Shown here: in pieces, positions 8,694 through 18,700 of the stretch
How positions within the stretch are numbered: the stretch's first letter is position 1
Layout: each line of letters opens with the position of its first letter
Assembly (NCBI GenBank): GCA_903851415.1
Contig: CAINOE010000036.1
Coordinates: forward strand, 1-56,465
Length of the DNA: 56,465 nucleotides
Origin: an uncultured Rhodopila sp.
GTDB lineage: Bacteria > Pseudomonadota > Alphaproteobacteria > Acetobacterales > Acetobacteraceae
Direction: 5' to 3'
Notes under the pieces: generated by a model
Database searches by the model: none
The model's input: only the letters and a program-made list of their open reading frames with translations
Told to the model about the DNA's origin: nothing
Translations under genes and position numbers: made by a program

Positions 8694-10885
8694 ATGATAT
8701 TGTCGTGATTCCGTCTATCTCTCCCGAGCAATCGTGGCAGCTTTCGGCGGGCTGTCTGCGCGACCCGTTCGCGGTGCTGGGTCCGTTCGAGACCGGCGCC
8801 GGCCGCTATGTGCGCGCCTTCCTGCCGGGTGCCGAGGCGGTGGAGGTCGTCGCGCGCAGCGACGGGCGGCGTCTCGGCACGCTGTCGCCGACGGAGCCGG
8901 ACGGCTTGTTCATGGGCCGGGTGGAGGGCCATGAACCCTACCGCTTCCGCATCCAGTGGCCGGGCGCGCTGCAGGAGGTCGAGGATTCGTACTCCTACGA
9001 CCTGCTGCTGAGCGAAACCGACCTGCATCTGTTCAACGAAGGGCGGCTGTTCGAAATCGCGTTCACGCTTGGCGCCAACCCGATGACGATCGACGGCGTG
9101 CGGGGCACGCGCTTCGCCGTCTGGGCGCCGAATGCGCGGGCGGTCTCGGTCATCGGCGACTTCGACACCTGGGACAATCGCCGCCATCCGATGCGTCTGC
9201 GCTACCCGTCCGGCGTGTGGGAGCTGTTCCTGCCCCGCGTCGGCCCCGGCACGCGCTATAAATTCGCGATCGTCGGGCCGGACGGGAGGCGCCTGCCCGA
9301 CAAGGCGGATCCGCTGGCGAAGGCGACGGAGCAGCCGCCGGCCACGGCGTCGGTGGTGGCCAATCCGGAGCCGTTCGTCTGGCATGACGAGGCCTGGATG
9401 CAGAGCCGCGCCCCCCGGCATCGCGCCGACGCGCCGCTGACGATCTATGAGGTCCACGCCGAATCCTGGTTCCGTCCCGGCCACGGCCGCATCGCCAGTT
9501 GGGACGACCTGGCCGATCGGCTGGTGCCTTATGTGGTGGAGTTGGGATTTACGCATGTCGAGCTGATGCCGATCGCGGAGTATCCGTTCGGCGGCTCCTG
9601 GGGTTACCAGCCGCTGGGCCTGTTTGCGCCATCGGGGCGGTTCGGGCCGGTGGAGGGGTTCGCCCGCTTCGTCGATACCTGCCATCGCGCCGGTGTCGGC
9701 GTGATCATCGACTGGGTCCCGGGGCATTTCCCCACCGACGCGCACGGTCTGGCGCGCTTCGACGGCACGCCGCTGTTCGAGCATGCGGACCCGAAGGAAG
9801 GGTTCCACCAGGACTGGAACACTTTCATCTACAATTTCGGCCGGCGCGAGGTGCAGGGCTTCCTGATCGCCAGCGGCGTCCATTGGCTGGAATATTTCCA
9901 TGTTGACGGCCTGCGGGTCGATGCGGTCGCCTCGATGCTGTACCGCGATTACAGCCGCAAGGAAGGCGAGTGGATCCCGAACGTCTACGGCGGCCGGGAG
10001 AACCTGGAGGCCATCGGCTTCCTGCGCCACTTCAACGCCGTGGCGGAGGAGCGCAGCCATGGCGCGATGACGATCGCCGAGGAATCGACGGCCTGGCCGG
10101 GCGTCTCCCGCCCGATCCGCGATGGCGGTCTAGGGTTTACCTTCAAGTGGAACATGGGGTGGATGCACGACACGTTGCGCTACATCGAGTTTGAGCCGAT
10201 TCACCGGAGATGGCACCACAATGAGATGACCTTTGGTCTCCTGTATGCCTTTTCCGAAAATTTCGTGCTGCCCTTGTCGCATGACGAGGTGGTCTATGGA
10301 AAAGGCTCGTTGATCTCCAAAATGCCCGGCGACTACTGGCAGCGGTTTGCGAACTTGCGGGCGTATTTCGGGTTCATGTGGGCTCATCCGGGCAAGAAGC
10401 TGCTGTTCATGGGGGGCGAGATCGCCCAATGGAACGAATGGAATCACGATGCCTCGATTGACTGGAATTTGCTCGATTACGACAGTCATCGTGGCATTCA
10501 GACACTGGTGCGTGACCTAAACACGCTTTACCGTGACCATCATGCCTTGCATGAACGCGATTCCCTATCGAGCGGCTTCCGCTGGGTCATCGGCAACGAC
10601 ACCAGCAACTCGGTATTCGCGTTCTTCCGGCAAGGCCATGAAGAGGGCCGGGTCGTGCTTGTTGTCTGTAACATGACCCCGGTTCCGCGGCATGGCTATG
10701 GCATCGGCGTACCGCGCCCCGGCTTCTGGCGGGAACTGCTCAACACCGATGCGTTGATTTATAGTGGCTCGAACATGGGCAACAACGGAGGCGTCAAAAC
10801 CGTGCCAGTCCAGATGCATGGCGAAGCGCAATCATTGACTCTGACCCTGCCGCCGCTGGCGGTTCTCTACCTCGCTCTCGACTGA
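8690..10885 (+). CDS. glgB: 1,4-alpha-glucan branching enzyme
   Basis: A GH13 branching enzyme of 731 residues that introduces alpha-1,6 branches into the linear glucan made by GlgE. It contains an N-terminal GlgB domain, a CBM48 module around residues 135-230 ([10 protein letters not shown]), and a catalytic barrel with nucleophile Asp411 in [10 protein letters not shown], acid Glu464 in TIAEEST and Asp532 in [12 protein letters not shown]. The length is standard. The ATG overlaps the treS-mak TGA (ATGA). A longer frame from 8621 would add 23 residues inside the treS coding region and is unlikely. A 191-nt gap separates it from treZ. Confidence 0.96.
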   Translation: MNDIVVIPSISPEQSWQLSAGCLRDPFAVLGPFETGAGRYVRAFLPGAEAVEVVARSDGRRLGTLSPTEPDGLFMGRVEGHEPYRFRIQWPGALQEVEDSYSYDLLLSETDLHLFNEGRLFEIAFTLGANPMTIDGVRGTRFAVWAPNARAVSVIGDFDTWDNRRHPMRLRYPSGVWELFLPRVGPGTRYKFAIVGPDGRRLPDKADPLAKATEQPPATASVVANPEPFVWHDEAWMQSRAPRHRADAPLTIYEVHAESWFRPGHGRIASWDDLADRLVPYVVELGFTHVELMPIAEYPFGGSWGYQPLGLFAPSGRFGPVEGFARFVDTCHRAGVGVIIDWVPGHFPTDAHGLARFDGTPLFEHADPKEGFHQDWNTFIYNFGRREVQGFLIASGVHWLEYFHVDGLRVDAVASMLYRDYSRKEGEWIPNVYGGRENLEAIGFLRHFNAVAEERSHGAMTIAEESTAWPGVSRPIRDGGLGFTFKWNMGWMHDTLRYIEFEPIHRRWHHNEMTFGLLYAFSENFVLPLSHDEVVYGKGSLISKMPGDYWQRFANLRAYFGFMWAHPGKKLLFMGGEIAQWNEWNHDASIDWNLLDYDSHRGIQTLVRDLNTLYRDHHALHERDSLSSGFRWVIGNDTSNSVFAFFRQGHEEGRVVLVVCNMTPVPRHGYGIGVPRPGFWRELLNTDALIYSGSNMGNNGGVKTVPVQMHGEAQSLTLTLPPLAVLYLALD

Positions 10886-11076
10886 GTGGCGCGGCCGGGT
10901 TTTCTGGCCTTTTTTGGACCAATTCGCGCGGAGCAGTGGAACGCCGCGGGCAGGTGCCAGTTTCGGTGGTGTCGTCGATGCTTGATCCAACGGCATTCGG
11001 CGAAGACGCGATTTTTGCCCGCTGGTGACCGTGAGTTTCGCCATGGCGGCGCGCGACGCGGGCGAGGAAGACAGGC

Positions 11077-12813
11077 ATGAACAACAAGTCGTTCCCAGCG
11101 TGCCGATTCGGTGCGAATCGGCTTGATACCGGAACTGTCGTGTTCCGCCTCTGGGCACCGGCACAGGAGACGGTCTCGGTCGCCATCGAGGGCGGCGGAC
11201 TGCTCCCGATGCGGCGCTCAACCGATGGCTGGTTCGAGGCGAGCGCGCCCGTGCCGCCCGGAACGAAATACCACTACCGTTTGTCCGACGGCTTGATGGT
11301 TCCCGATCCGGCTTCTAAGGCTCAGGCGCCCGACGTGCACGATGCCAGCGTGGTCGCAACGGACGACTTCGTCTGGCGGCATCCGGAATGGCGCGGACGG
11401 CCCTGGACCGAATCGGTCATCTACGAGGTCCATGCAGGGACCGCGGGCGGTTTCCGCGCTATTCGCGACGACCTGCCTCGTTTGAAAAGCCTCGGTGTCA
11501 CCGCCATCGAACTCATGCCCGTCAGCGATTTTCCCGGTCGGCGCAACTGGGGCTATGATGGCGTCCTGCCGTTCGCTCCGGATTCGGCCTACGGCACGCC
11601 GGATGAACTGAAAGGCCTGGTCGACGCAGCCCATGGGCTTGGTCTGATGATGTTCCTGGACGTCGTGTATAATCATTTCGGACCCGATGGGAACTACCTC
11701 GGCAGCTATGCGCCGCAGTTTTTCCGCGACGACGTGCACACGCCATGGGGCCCGGCCATTGACTTTCGCCGCCGGGAGGTGAGGGATTTTTTTAGCTGCA
11801 ACGTATTGATGTGGTTGTTGGAGTATCGATTTGACGGGCTGCGCTTTGACGCCGTCCATGCCATCCAGGAGCAGGACTGGATCGAGGAAATTGCCGCCGT
11901 AGTCCGCACCGCAGTGGAGCCGGAACGGCACGTGCATCTTATCCTGGAGCATCATAACAATGCGTTGCACTTGCGTAAGGCAGCTGATGCGCAGTGGAAC
12001 GATGATGGCCACAACGTCCTGCATGTGCTCCTGACGGACGAGGATGGCGGCTATTATGCCGACTATGCCAGCGACCCTGCCAGCAAACTCGCCCGCGTCC
12101 TGGCCGAGGGCTGGGTCTACCAAGGTGAGCGGTCCGAATACCTTAAAACGAACCGCGGCCAACCATCGGCCGATCTTCCGCCCCACGCGCACGTGCTTTT
12201 CTTGCAGAACCACGACCAGATTGGCAATCGCGCGTTCGGCGAGCGGTTGACCACGCTGACGTCCGCCCGGGCGCTGGAGGCGGCGATCGTTTTGCAGATG
12301 CTTTGCCCGCAGATTCCGTTGCTGTTCATGGGCGAGGAAAACGCGTCCACGACACCGTTCCTGTTCTTCACCGACCACCATAACGAGTTGGCGGACGCGG
12401 TGCGCGAAGGACGCCGGCAGGAGTTCGCCGGATTCCCGGCCTTCGCCGATCCGGAGAAGCGCGAACAAATTCCCGACCCCAATGCAGCGAGCACCTTCGC
12501 CGCATCTGTCCCCCGCCCGGCTTCATCCGGATCGAACGAACGTTTCGCGCTGTATCAGCGGTTGATCGACCTGCGGCTGCGCGAGATTGCCCCCCGGCTG
12601 CACGGCGCGACTTCGACGGGGGCCAAGCCCATCGGCCTGAAGGCGGTCAGCGCCGGCTGGCGGTTGGGGGATGGTTCGAGGCTGACGATCGTTGCGAACC
12701 TGGGACCGGAAACGGTCTCGTTCGATGTTCCACCGGGCCGGCTGCTTTATGCGTCCGGCGACCCCCGGGGTCCCGGACCGGTGACAGCCGCCTATCTGGA
12801 GAGTGTTGCATGA
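11077..12813 (+). CDS. treZ: Malto-oligosyltrehalose trehalohydrolase
   Basis: TreZ releases free trehalose from maltooligosyl-trehalose made by TreY. The 578-residue protein has an N-terminal CBM48-like domain (VVFRLWAPAQ) and a GH13 barrel with Asp258 in FDGLRFDAV, Glu291 in the characteristic LILEHHNN and Asp380 in LQNHDQIGNRA. The N-terminal RFGANR segment is close to that of other TreZ proteins. An AGGAAG Shine-Dalgarno lies about 8 nt before the ATG. It follows glgB after 191 nt; that gap starts with a weak GGCC hairpin followed by six T residues (about 10895-10917), which could partly terminate or attenuate transcription. TreZ overlaps malQ by 4 nt. Confidence 0.95.
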   Translation: MNNKSFPACRFGANRLDTGTVVFRLWAPAQETVSVAIEGGGLLPMRRSTDGWFEASAPVPPGTKYHYRLSDGLMVPDPASKAQAPDVHDASVVATDDFVWRHPEWRGRPWTESVIYEVHAGTAGGFRAIRDDLPRLKSLGVTAIELMPVSDFPGRRNWGYDGVLPFAPDSAYGTPDELKGLVDAAHGLGLMMFLDVVYNHFGPDGNYLGSYAPQFFRDDVHTPWGPAIDFRRREVRDFFSCNVLMWLLEYRFDGLRFDAVHAIQEQDWIEEIAAVVRTAVEPERHVHLILEHHNNALHLRKAADAQWNDDGHNVLHVLLTDEDGGYYADYASDPASKLARVLAEGWVYQGERSEYLKTNRGQPSADLPPHAHVLFLQNHDQIGNRAFGERLTTLTSARALEAAIVLQMLCPQIPLLFMGEENASTTPFLFFTDHHNELADAVREGRRQEFAGFPAFADPEKREQIPDPNAASTFAASVPRPASSGSNERFALYQRLIDLRLREIAPRLHGATSTGAKPIGLKAVSAGWRLGDGSRLTIVANLGPETVSFDVPPGRLLYASGDPRGPGPVTAAYLESVA

Positions 12814-14879
12814 GCGACGAAGTCCTACGCGACCTCGCCCGGCGGGCCGGTATCGCGGTCGAGTGGCAGGACTACGCGGGCCGGCCGCACGTTGTCTCCG
12901 CGCCGGTTCTGCGCCGCGTGCTGGCCGCCCTTGGGCTTCCCGCCGACACGGGCCGCGAATTGTCGTCCAGCCGCCGGGAGCTGAGCAAACGCAGCAGCCT
13001 TGCCGATTTGCCTCCGCTGGTGACCGCTGTGGCCGGTCGCCCGACCCGTCTGGACGTAGGCGGCAATGAATCGCAGCCGGCCGAATTGGCGCTGGAACGC
13101 GGCGAGGTGCGGGAGATCGCTCTGTTGCCAGCACGCGGCCGTCTGCGCATCCCCGCCATCGCCGAGATCGGCTATCACCGCCTTCGTGTCGAGGACCGGG
13201 AGATCGTGTTGGCGGTATCTCCCGCGCGCTGCCGATCGATCGAGGATGTGGTTCCCGATGCGCGTTTGTGGGGCCTGTCAGCGCAACTTTACGGCCTGAG
13301 CAATCCAGGCGATGTCGGGATCGGAGATCTTGCCGGCGCAACCGAACTGGCACGCACGGCCGGGCAACGCGGCGCGGACGCCATCGCGCTGAGCCCGATG
13401 CATGCGTTATATGCAGCCGATCCGGAGCGGTTCGGGCCGTATTCGCCGTCGAGCCGGTTATTCATGAACCCCCTTCATGCGGCGCCCGAACTGTTATTCG
13501 GCAAGGCTGCCTACTGCGCTGCGCTCAGCGCCGTGCCCGGCGCCGAACCGGGGCTGTCCAACGGCCTGATCGACTGGCCGGCGGCATCGGCGGCGAAATA
13601 TGCCGTGCTGCGCAAGCTGTTCGACAGCTTCCTGGATGGCCGCGACTGGGACGGCGCGTTGGGGGCGGACTTCGCGCGGTTCCGGGCCGATCAGGGCCCG
13701 TTGCTGTTTGAACATGCCTGCTTCGAGGCGCTGCACGCCGTGCGAATGCCGAGGCGCCAATGGCGCAGCTGGCCGGCCGATTTGCGCGATCCGCGCGGCG
13801 CGGCGGTGGCGTTCTTCGCCGAATCGCAGCCGGAAGAGATTTTGTTTCACCAGTTTCTGCAATGGATCACTGATCGTTCCCTAAACGAGACACAGCTTGC
13901 AGCGCGGCAGGCCGGCATGCGCATCGGGCTGATCGGCGATCTCGCGGTGGGGATGGACCCGGACGGCAGCCATGCCTGGAGCCGTCAGTCCGACATCCTG
14001 CTCGGCCTGACCATCGGCGCCCCGCCGGACCTTCTGAATCCCACGGGCCAGGATTGGGGCCTGACCGGTTTCTCCCCGCGCGCCATGGAGGAAAATGGAT
14101 TCGCGCCGTTCCTCGCCACCCTGCGCGCGGCCATGCGTCACGTCGGCGGCATCCGGGTCGATCACGCGATGGGTCTGGCGCGGCTGTGGCTGGTGCCGGA
14201 GGGCGCTTCGCCGGCCGACGGCGCCTATCTGAATTACCCGGTTGTCGATCTGTTGCGTCTGCTGGCGCTGGAGTCCGTCCGTCACAACGTCGTCGTGATC
14301 GGGGAAGACCTTGGAACCGTGCCGGAGGGTTTCCACGATATGCTGGAACAAGGCGGGATCCATGGCATGCGCGTTCTATGGTTCGAGCGTGATACCCAGA
14401 CTGGTTTCACGCCGCCGCGCGGCTGGGGCAGTAGCGCGGTGGCGATGACATCGACGCACGATCTTCCCACGGTCGCCGGCTGGTGGAAGGGCAGCGACAT
14501 CGAGGTCCGCCATGAGCACGGCCGGCTTGGCGAAGGCGTCGATCCCGACACCATTCGTGCCGAACGCGAAAAGGATCGGCCTTTGCTGTGGGATGCCTTT
14601 CTGCGCGAGCATGTCGGCGAAGGGCCGGTTCCGTCCCGGGAAGAAACCGATCGCGTCGTCGATGCCGCAGTGAAATACGTTGCCAAGACAGAAGTTCCTT
14701 TGTCGCTGATCCCGCTTGAGGATTTTCTCGGCGAGGAGGCGCAGCCGAACCTTCCCGGGACGGTCAAGGAACATCCGAACTGGCGCCGCCGGTTGCAGGT
14801 CCCGGCGGCCGAGATTCTGCAGGAGGAAGCGGTGGCGCGGCGGATAGAATTCGTGGCGGCGGAGCGACCGCGGCAGTGA
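12810..14879 (+). CDS. malQ: 4-alpha-glucanotransferase (amylomaltase)
   Basis: MalQ (GH77) disproportionates linear malto-oligosaccharides, here probably rebuilding chains long enough for TreY or GlgB from short products. The protein is 689 residues: an N-terminal accessory region of about 140 residues, then the GH77 core with IGDLAVGM near 375, nucleophile Asp451 in GGIRVDHAMG, acid Glu499 in VIGEDLGTVP and Asp551 in TSTHDLPT. The length suits the long MalQ subtype. It starts inside the treZ stop (ATGA) and ends overlapping treY (GTGA), so translation is probably coupled across three genes. Confidence 0.95.
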   Translation: MSDEVLRDLARRAGIAVEWQDYAGRPHVVSAPVLRRVLAALGLPADTGRELSSSRRELSKRSSLADLPPLVTAVAGRPTRLDVGGNESQPAELALERGEVREIALLPARGRLRIPAIAEIGYHRLRVEDREIVLAVSPARCRSIEDVVPDARLWGLSAQLYGLSNPGDVGIGDLAGATELARTAGQRGADAIALSPMHALYAADPERFGPYSPSSRLFMNPLHAAPELLFGKAAYCAALSAVPGAEPGLSNGLIDWPAASAAKYAVLRKLFDSFLDGRDWDGALGADFARFRADQGPLLFEHACFEALHAVRMPRRQWRSWPADLRDPRGAAVAFFAESQPEEILFHQFLQWITDRSLNETQLAARQAGMRIGLIGDLAVGMDPDGSHAWSRQSDILLGLTIGAPPDLLNPTGQDWGLTGFSPRAMEENGFAPFLATLRAAMRHVGGIRVDHAMGLARLWLVPEGASPADGAYLNYPVVDLLRLLALESVRHNVVVIGEDLGTVPEGFHDMLEQGGIHGMRVLWFERDTQTGFTPPRGWGSSAVAMTSTHDLPTVAGWWKGSDIEVRHEHGRLGEGVDPDTIRAEREKDRPLLWDAFLREHVGEGPVPSREETDRVVDAAVKYVAKTEVPLSLIPLEDFLGEEAQPNLPGTVKEHPNWRRRLQVPAAEILQEEAVARRIEFVAAERPRQ

Positions 14880-17476
14880 CGCGGCCGGTATCCGCCCGCC
14901 CGCTGGCGACGATGCGCCTTCAGCTCCACAAGGATTTCACGTTCGCCGACGCGAAATCCCTGATCCCTTATCTCGTCGATCTGGGAATTAGTCATGTCTA
15001 TTCGGCACCGATTCTGACGGCCCGTGCAGGATCGATCCACGGATACGACGTGGTGGATCCGACGTCGGTGAACCCGGAACTCGGCGGCGAGCCCGGGCTG
15101 CGCAAGTTCGTTTCCGCGCTGCGGGCGGCGGGGCTTGGACTGATCGTCGATATCGTGCCGAACCACATGGCGGTGGGCGGTGCCGACAATCCCTGGTGGA
15201 TCGAGCTGCTGCGCCACGGCCGGGCCAGCCGCTATGCGGATTTCTTCGACGTGGACTGGGAGTGCGGCGATCACGACCTGCGCGGCAAGGTGCTGGCGCC
15301 GTTTCTCGGCCGGCCGTACGGAGAGGCTCTCGCCGCCGGCGAAATCCGCCTGGCGCAGTCGTCAAAGGGCGAGCCGGTGGTTCGTTACTTTGACAACGAT
15401 TTCCCGATCGACCCCAACGATTACGCGCATGTCGCCGAGTGCGGGTTCGAATCGTTCGATACCTCCAACCCCGGTGGCCGTTGCCAGCTTCACACGCTGC
15501 TGGAACGCCAGCATTACCGCCTGGCATGGTGGGGCGTGGCGGGCGACGAGATCAACTGGCGCCGGTTCTTCGACATCAACGGGTTGGCGGGACTGCGGAT
15601 CGAAGATCCGAAGGTGTTCGAGGAGACCCATGCCACATTGTTCCGGCTTTACGCGGACGGGCTGATTGACGGATTCCGCGTGGATCATGTGGACGGGCTG
15701 TCCGATCCGCCCGGATACTGCCGCCGCCTGCGCCAGCGCCTCGATGAAATCGCACCGGATCGCCGGGCCTATCTGGTGGTGGAAAAGATCCTCGGCGCGG
15801 GCGAGTCCCTGCCGGCGGATTGGGGCGTGGACGGCACCAGCGGCTACGACTTCATGAACCAGGTCAGCGCGGTGCAGCACGATGCCTCAAGCGAGGCGGC
15901 GCTGGCGCGGCTGTGGCACGACCTGACGCACCGGCCCGCTGCTTTCGAGGAGGAGGAAATCACCGCCCGCCGGGAAATCCTGCAGCGCGGTTTTGAAGCT
16001 CAGCTTGGTGCGGTGACATCCGCGCTGCACACGCTTGCGCGGCTCGACACCCGGACGCGGGATACCTCGGCCGCGGCGATCCGCCGCGGGCTGATTGCCC
16101 TGCTGTCGCACTTCCCGGTGTATCGCGGCTATGACGCGGGTTCGAAGCGATCGGCGTCGGACCAGGTCGCGTTCGGCAAAGCCCTGGATGCTGCCAAGGC
16201 CGGGTCGCCGGCCTCCGCGCATGCCGTGCTGGATCGCATAGATCGCTGGCTGGGCGGCGAGGCGGGCGGACGGGAGACGTTGCGACTGCGTAAACTGGCC
16301 GGCACCCGGTTCCAGCAGCTCAGCGCACCTGTCGCCGCGAAGGCGGTGGAGGACACGGCGTTCTACCGCTACGGGCGTCTGCTGTCGCGCAACGATGTCG
16401 GTTTCGATGCCGCCCGTCTCGGCAGTTCCGTCGCCGCCTTCCACCAGGCCAACTCGGAACGGCTGGCGGCGTTTCCGGATGCGATGCTGGCGACGGCGAC
16501 GCATGACCATAAGCGCGGCGAGGATCTGCGGGCCCGCCTCGCGGTGATCAGCGAGGTGCCGGAAGCATGGGAGGCCTTCGTCCGCCGTTGCCTGGAGCTC
16601 GAGCCGGGCGCTCCCCGTCCCGATCCGGGCGACGAGATCATGATGTATCAGATGATCGCTGGCGCCTGGCCGTTGGACCTGGATGCCTCCGATCAGGCCG
16701 GGGTCGGGAGTTTCGTCGAGCGGCTGGCGGGCTGGCAGCAAAAGGCGTTGCGTGAGGCGAAGCTGCGCACCGACTGGACCGAACCGAACGCGGATTACGA
16801 AACCACCGCGCGTGGTTTCCTGCAGCGGTTGTTTGAACCCGATACCGGCTTCCTGGCATTGGCTCGCCCGTTCATCGACCTGATCGCTCCGGCTGGCGCC
16901 GTGAACGGGCTGTCCCAGGCGGTGCTGAAGATGACCGTTCCCGGCATGCCCGATTTCTTTCAGGGAACCGAGTTCTGGGACTTCAGTCTGGTCGATCCCG
17001 ACAATCGCCGCCCGGTGGACTACGACCGCCGCCGCGCCGCGCTGGCCGCCGAGCAAGAGGCGGGACGCCTGTTGACGACCTGGCGAGACGGACGGATCAA
17101 GCAGTCCGTGATCCATTCTGTCCTGGGGCTGAGGCGGCAGGCTGAGACGGTGTTTGCTCGGGGAGCCTACCAGCCACTGGCCGTGGACGGGCCGTTGGCC
17201 AACGGGATCATCGCGTTTGCGCGGGTGGACCCGTCTTCCGCGGTGGTGGTCGTGGCGCCGAGGCTGGTGCGCAGCGCGCTGCGGCCCGGGGACCAATTGC
17301 AGTTGGATCCAGACGCCCTGCGGCACAACGCAATCTCCCTGCCGCCGGGTCTGCCCGGCCGATCGGCGCGAAATGTGCTCGGTGGCGGCGTGGTGATGGC
17401 CCAGCCAAAACTGCCGCTGGATGCACTGTTGGCGCACTTTCCCGTCGCGGTCCTGCACATGATTGAGTCTGCTTGA
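14876..17476 (+). CDS. treY: Malto-oligosyltrehalose synthase
   Basis: TreY rearranges the reducing-end glucose of maltodextrins to an alpha,alpha-1,1 link, giving maltooligosyl-trehalose for TreZ. The protein is 866 residues with the expected GH13 features: YSAPILTAR and GSIHGYDVVDP near the N terminus, VDIVPNHM near 91, nucleophile Asp270 in IDGFRVDHVDGL, acid Glu303 in VVEKIL, and ATATHDHKRGED near 540. The start is GTG 14876, overlapping the malQ stop by 4 nt. It is the last gene of the cluster. No debranching enzyme (glgX/treX) is found in the window, although TreY prefers unbranched chains. Confidence 0.95.
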   Translation: MTRPVSARPLATMRLQLHKDFTFADAKSLIPYLVDLGISHVYSAPILTARAGSIHGYDVVDPTSVNPELGGEPGLRKFVSALRAAGLGLIVDIVPNHMAVGGADNPWWIELLRHGRASRYADFFDVDWECGDHDLRGKVLAPFLGRPYGEALAAGEIRLAQSSKGEPVVRYFDNDFPIDPNDYAHVAECGFESFDTSNPGGRCQLHTLLERQHYRLAWWGVAGDEINWRRFFDINGLAGLRIEDPKVFEETHATLFRLYADGLIDGFRVDHVDGLSDPPGYCRRLRQRLDEIAPDRRAYLVVEKILGAGESLPADWGVDGTSGYDFMNQVSAVQHDASSEAALARLWHDLTHRPAAFEEEEITARREILQRGFEAQLGAVTSALHTLARLDTRTRDTSAAAIRRGLIALLSHFPVYRGYDAGSKRSASDQVAFGKALDAAKAGSPASAHAVLDRIDRWLGGEAGGRETLRLRKLAGTRFQQLSAPVAAKAVEDTAFYRYGRLLSRNDVGFDAARLGSSVAAFHQANSERLAAFPDAMLATATHDHKRGEDLRARLAVISEVPEAWEAFVRRCLELEPGAPRPDPGDEIMMYQMIAGAWPLDLDASDQAGVGSFVERLAGWQQKALREAKLRTDWTEPNADYETTARGFLQRLFEPDTGFLALARPFIDLIAPAGAVNGLSQAVLKMTVPGMPDFFQGTEFWDFSLVDPDNRRPVDYDRRRAALAAEQEAGRLLTTWRDGRIKQSVIHSVLGLRRQAETVFARGAYQPLAVDGPLANGIIAFARVDPSSAVVVVAPRLVRSALRPGDQLQLDPDALRHNAISLPPGLPGRSARNVLGGGVVMAQPKLPLDALLAHFPVAVLHMIESA

Positions 17477-17570
17477 TACCGCAGCGCACACTATAGAACC
17501 GGAAATCGGTGCCTGCGTTCACGCGACGAAACCGCGCGCTTTGCCCGGTTCGTTCGGAAGGACGTCATCA

Positions 17571-17912
17571 ATGATCTCGACCTCACGCTCGCTGCTGCTG
17601 TCGGTGGCGCTATTGGCGGCCCCCCTGACCGGCGCGATGGCGCAAAACGGCAACCCGGCGGGAAACTATGGCAGTAACCGGTCGATGACGGCTGCCCCCG
17701 GGACTGCGGACAACAGCGCCCACTCCGGAATGAACACCGGGGACGAGCCGTCCCGCGGAACGATGAGCAGCTACCCGGGAACAGCCTCGGATCCGCGGAA
17801 ACCCGGAGCGACCAGCCGGATCGTGGTTCCCGGGTCAAACAGCAGCCAGACAAGCGCCCCGGCTCGAACGTCGAACACCCGGACAGGCGCGATGACCGGC
17901 GGCGGGATGTAG
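17571..17912 (+). CDS. Small exported Ser/Thr/Gly-rich protein
   Basis: A 113-residue protein with a clear signal peptide (hydrophobic LLLSVALLAAPL, cleavage after AMAQ near residue 25). The mature part has low complexity, rich in Ser, Thr, Gly, Asn and Pro, with no recognisable domain, and is probably periplasmic and disordered. ATG 17571 is preferred because GGAAGGA lies about 10 nt upstream. The longer frame back to 17463 overlaps treY and would bury the signal peptide. It lies 94 nt after treY and may be read from the same transcript, but nothing links it to glucan metabolism. Confidence 0.6.
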   Translation: MISTSRSLLLSVALLAAPLTGAMAQNGNPAGNYGSNRSMTAAPGTADNSAHSGMNTGDEPSRGTMSSYPGTASDPRKPGATSRIVVPGSNSSQTSAPARTSNTRTGAMTGGGM

Positions 17913-17927
17913 GATCGGGCCTCGTAT

Positions 17928-18641
17928 TCATCCACCGATGGCGATGTCTCCCGCGACGATTCGCCGGCGGCCGGACGGGGTGTCCAAAAGCAGCGCCCCG
18001 TCCGCGTCCATCCCGGCGAATGCGCCGGCAATCGACTCGCCAGCCGAATTAGCCCGGATCGCGGCGCCAATGGGAAATGACCGCTCCAGCCACTGGTCGC
18101 GCACCGGACCGAAACCGTCCTGTGACCAGATTTCCAGGTGGCGGCCGAGGCATTCCAACAGACTGTCCCTCGCCTGGTCCACCGAGGCGAGCCCGCCGCT
18201 GGCAAGGATGGTGGTTGCCTTGTAGGCGATGTTCGTCGGCGCCTGTAGGATGTTCAGGCCGATCCCGATGATCGTGGCGTCGTCAACCTGTTCCAGCAGG
18301 ATGCCGGCGATCTTGGCGCCGTCCACCAGGACGTCGTTCGGCCATTTCAGCGTGGCGCGGACGGTCTGCGGCAGCAGCGAATCCACGGTATCGGCCACCG
18401 CCAGCGCGGTGACGAAGCTCAGTTCGGCGGTTCGAGACGGCGGTTGGCCGGTGCGCAATACGATCGAGATATACAGATTGCCCGGCGGGCTGAACCATCT
18501 GCGGGAGAGCCGCCCGCGTCCGCCGCTCTGTTCATCGGCGTGGACGACCGTGCGGTGCGGTGCCCCCTCGACCGCCAGACGGCGGGCTTCGTCGTTTGTT
18601 GAAGCGATCATCTTGTGGTGCGTTACGCTGAACTGACCCAT
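17928..18641 (-). CDS. birA: Biotin--[acetyl-CoA-carboxylase] ligase, monofunctional
   Basis: Biotin protein ligase activates biotin to biotinyl-AMP and attaches it to the carrier domain of acetyl-CoA carboxylase. The 237-residue protein starts straight into the catalytic domain (THHKMIASTNDEA) and has the biotinyl-AMP loop SGGRGRLSRRW at 39-49, KWPNDV at 99-104 and a C-terminal SH3-like part. It lacks the N-terminal helix-turn-helix of E. coli BirA, so it should not act as a repressor. In many alphaproteobacteria birA follows the nuo genes; that context is not seen here. Confidence 0.92.
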   Translation of the reverse strand: MGQFSVTHHKMIASTNDEARRLAVEGAPHRTVVHADEQSGGRGRLSRRWFSPPGNLYISIVLRTGQPPSRTAELSFVTALAVADTVDSLLPQTVRATLKWPNDVLVDGAKIAGILLEQVDDATIIGIGLNILQAPTNIAYKATTILASGGLASVDQARDSLLECLGRHLEIWSQDGFGPVRDQWLERSFPIGAAIRANSAGESIAGAFAGMDADGALLLDTPSGRRRIVAGDIAIGG

Positions 18642-18700
18642 GCAATCTAACCCATGCCGGCAGCCATGATACCACAGCCGCCTACGGGTGCCGATGGGGG

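Noticed and set aside
15887..17491. Minus-strand frame of 534 codons opposite treY
   Set aside because: It is antisense to a clear TreY and has no recognisable motif or ribosome site.
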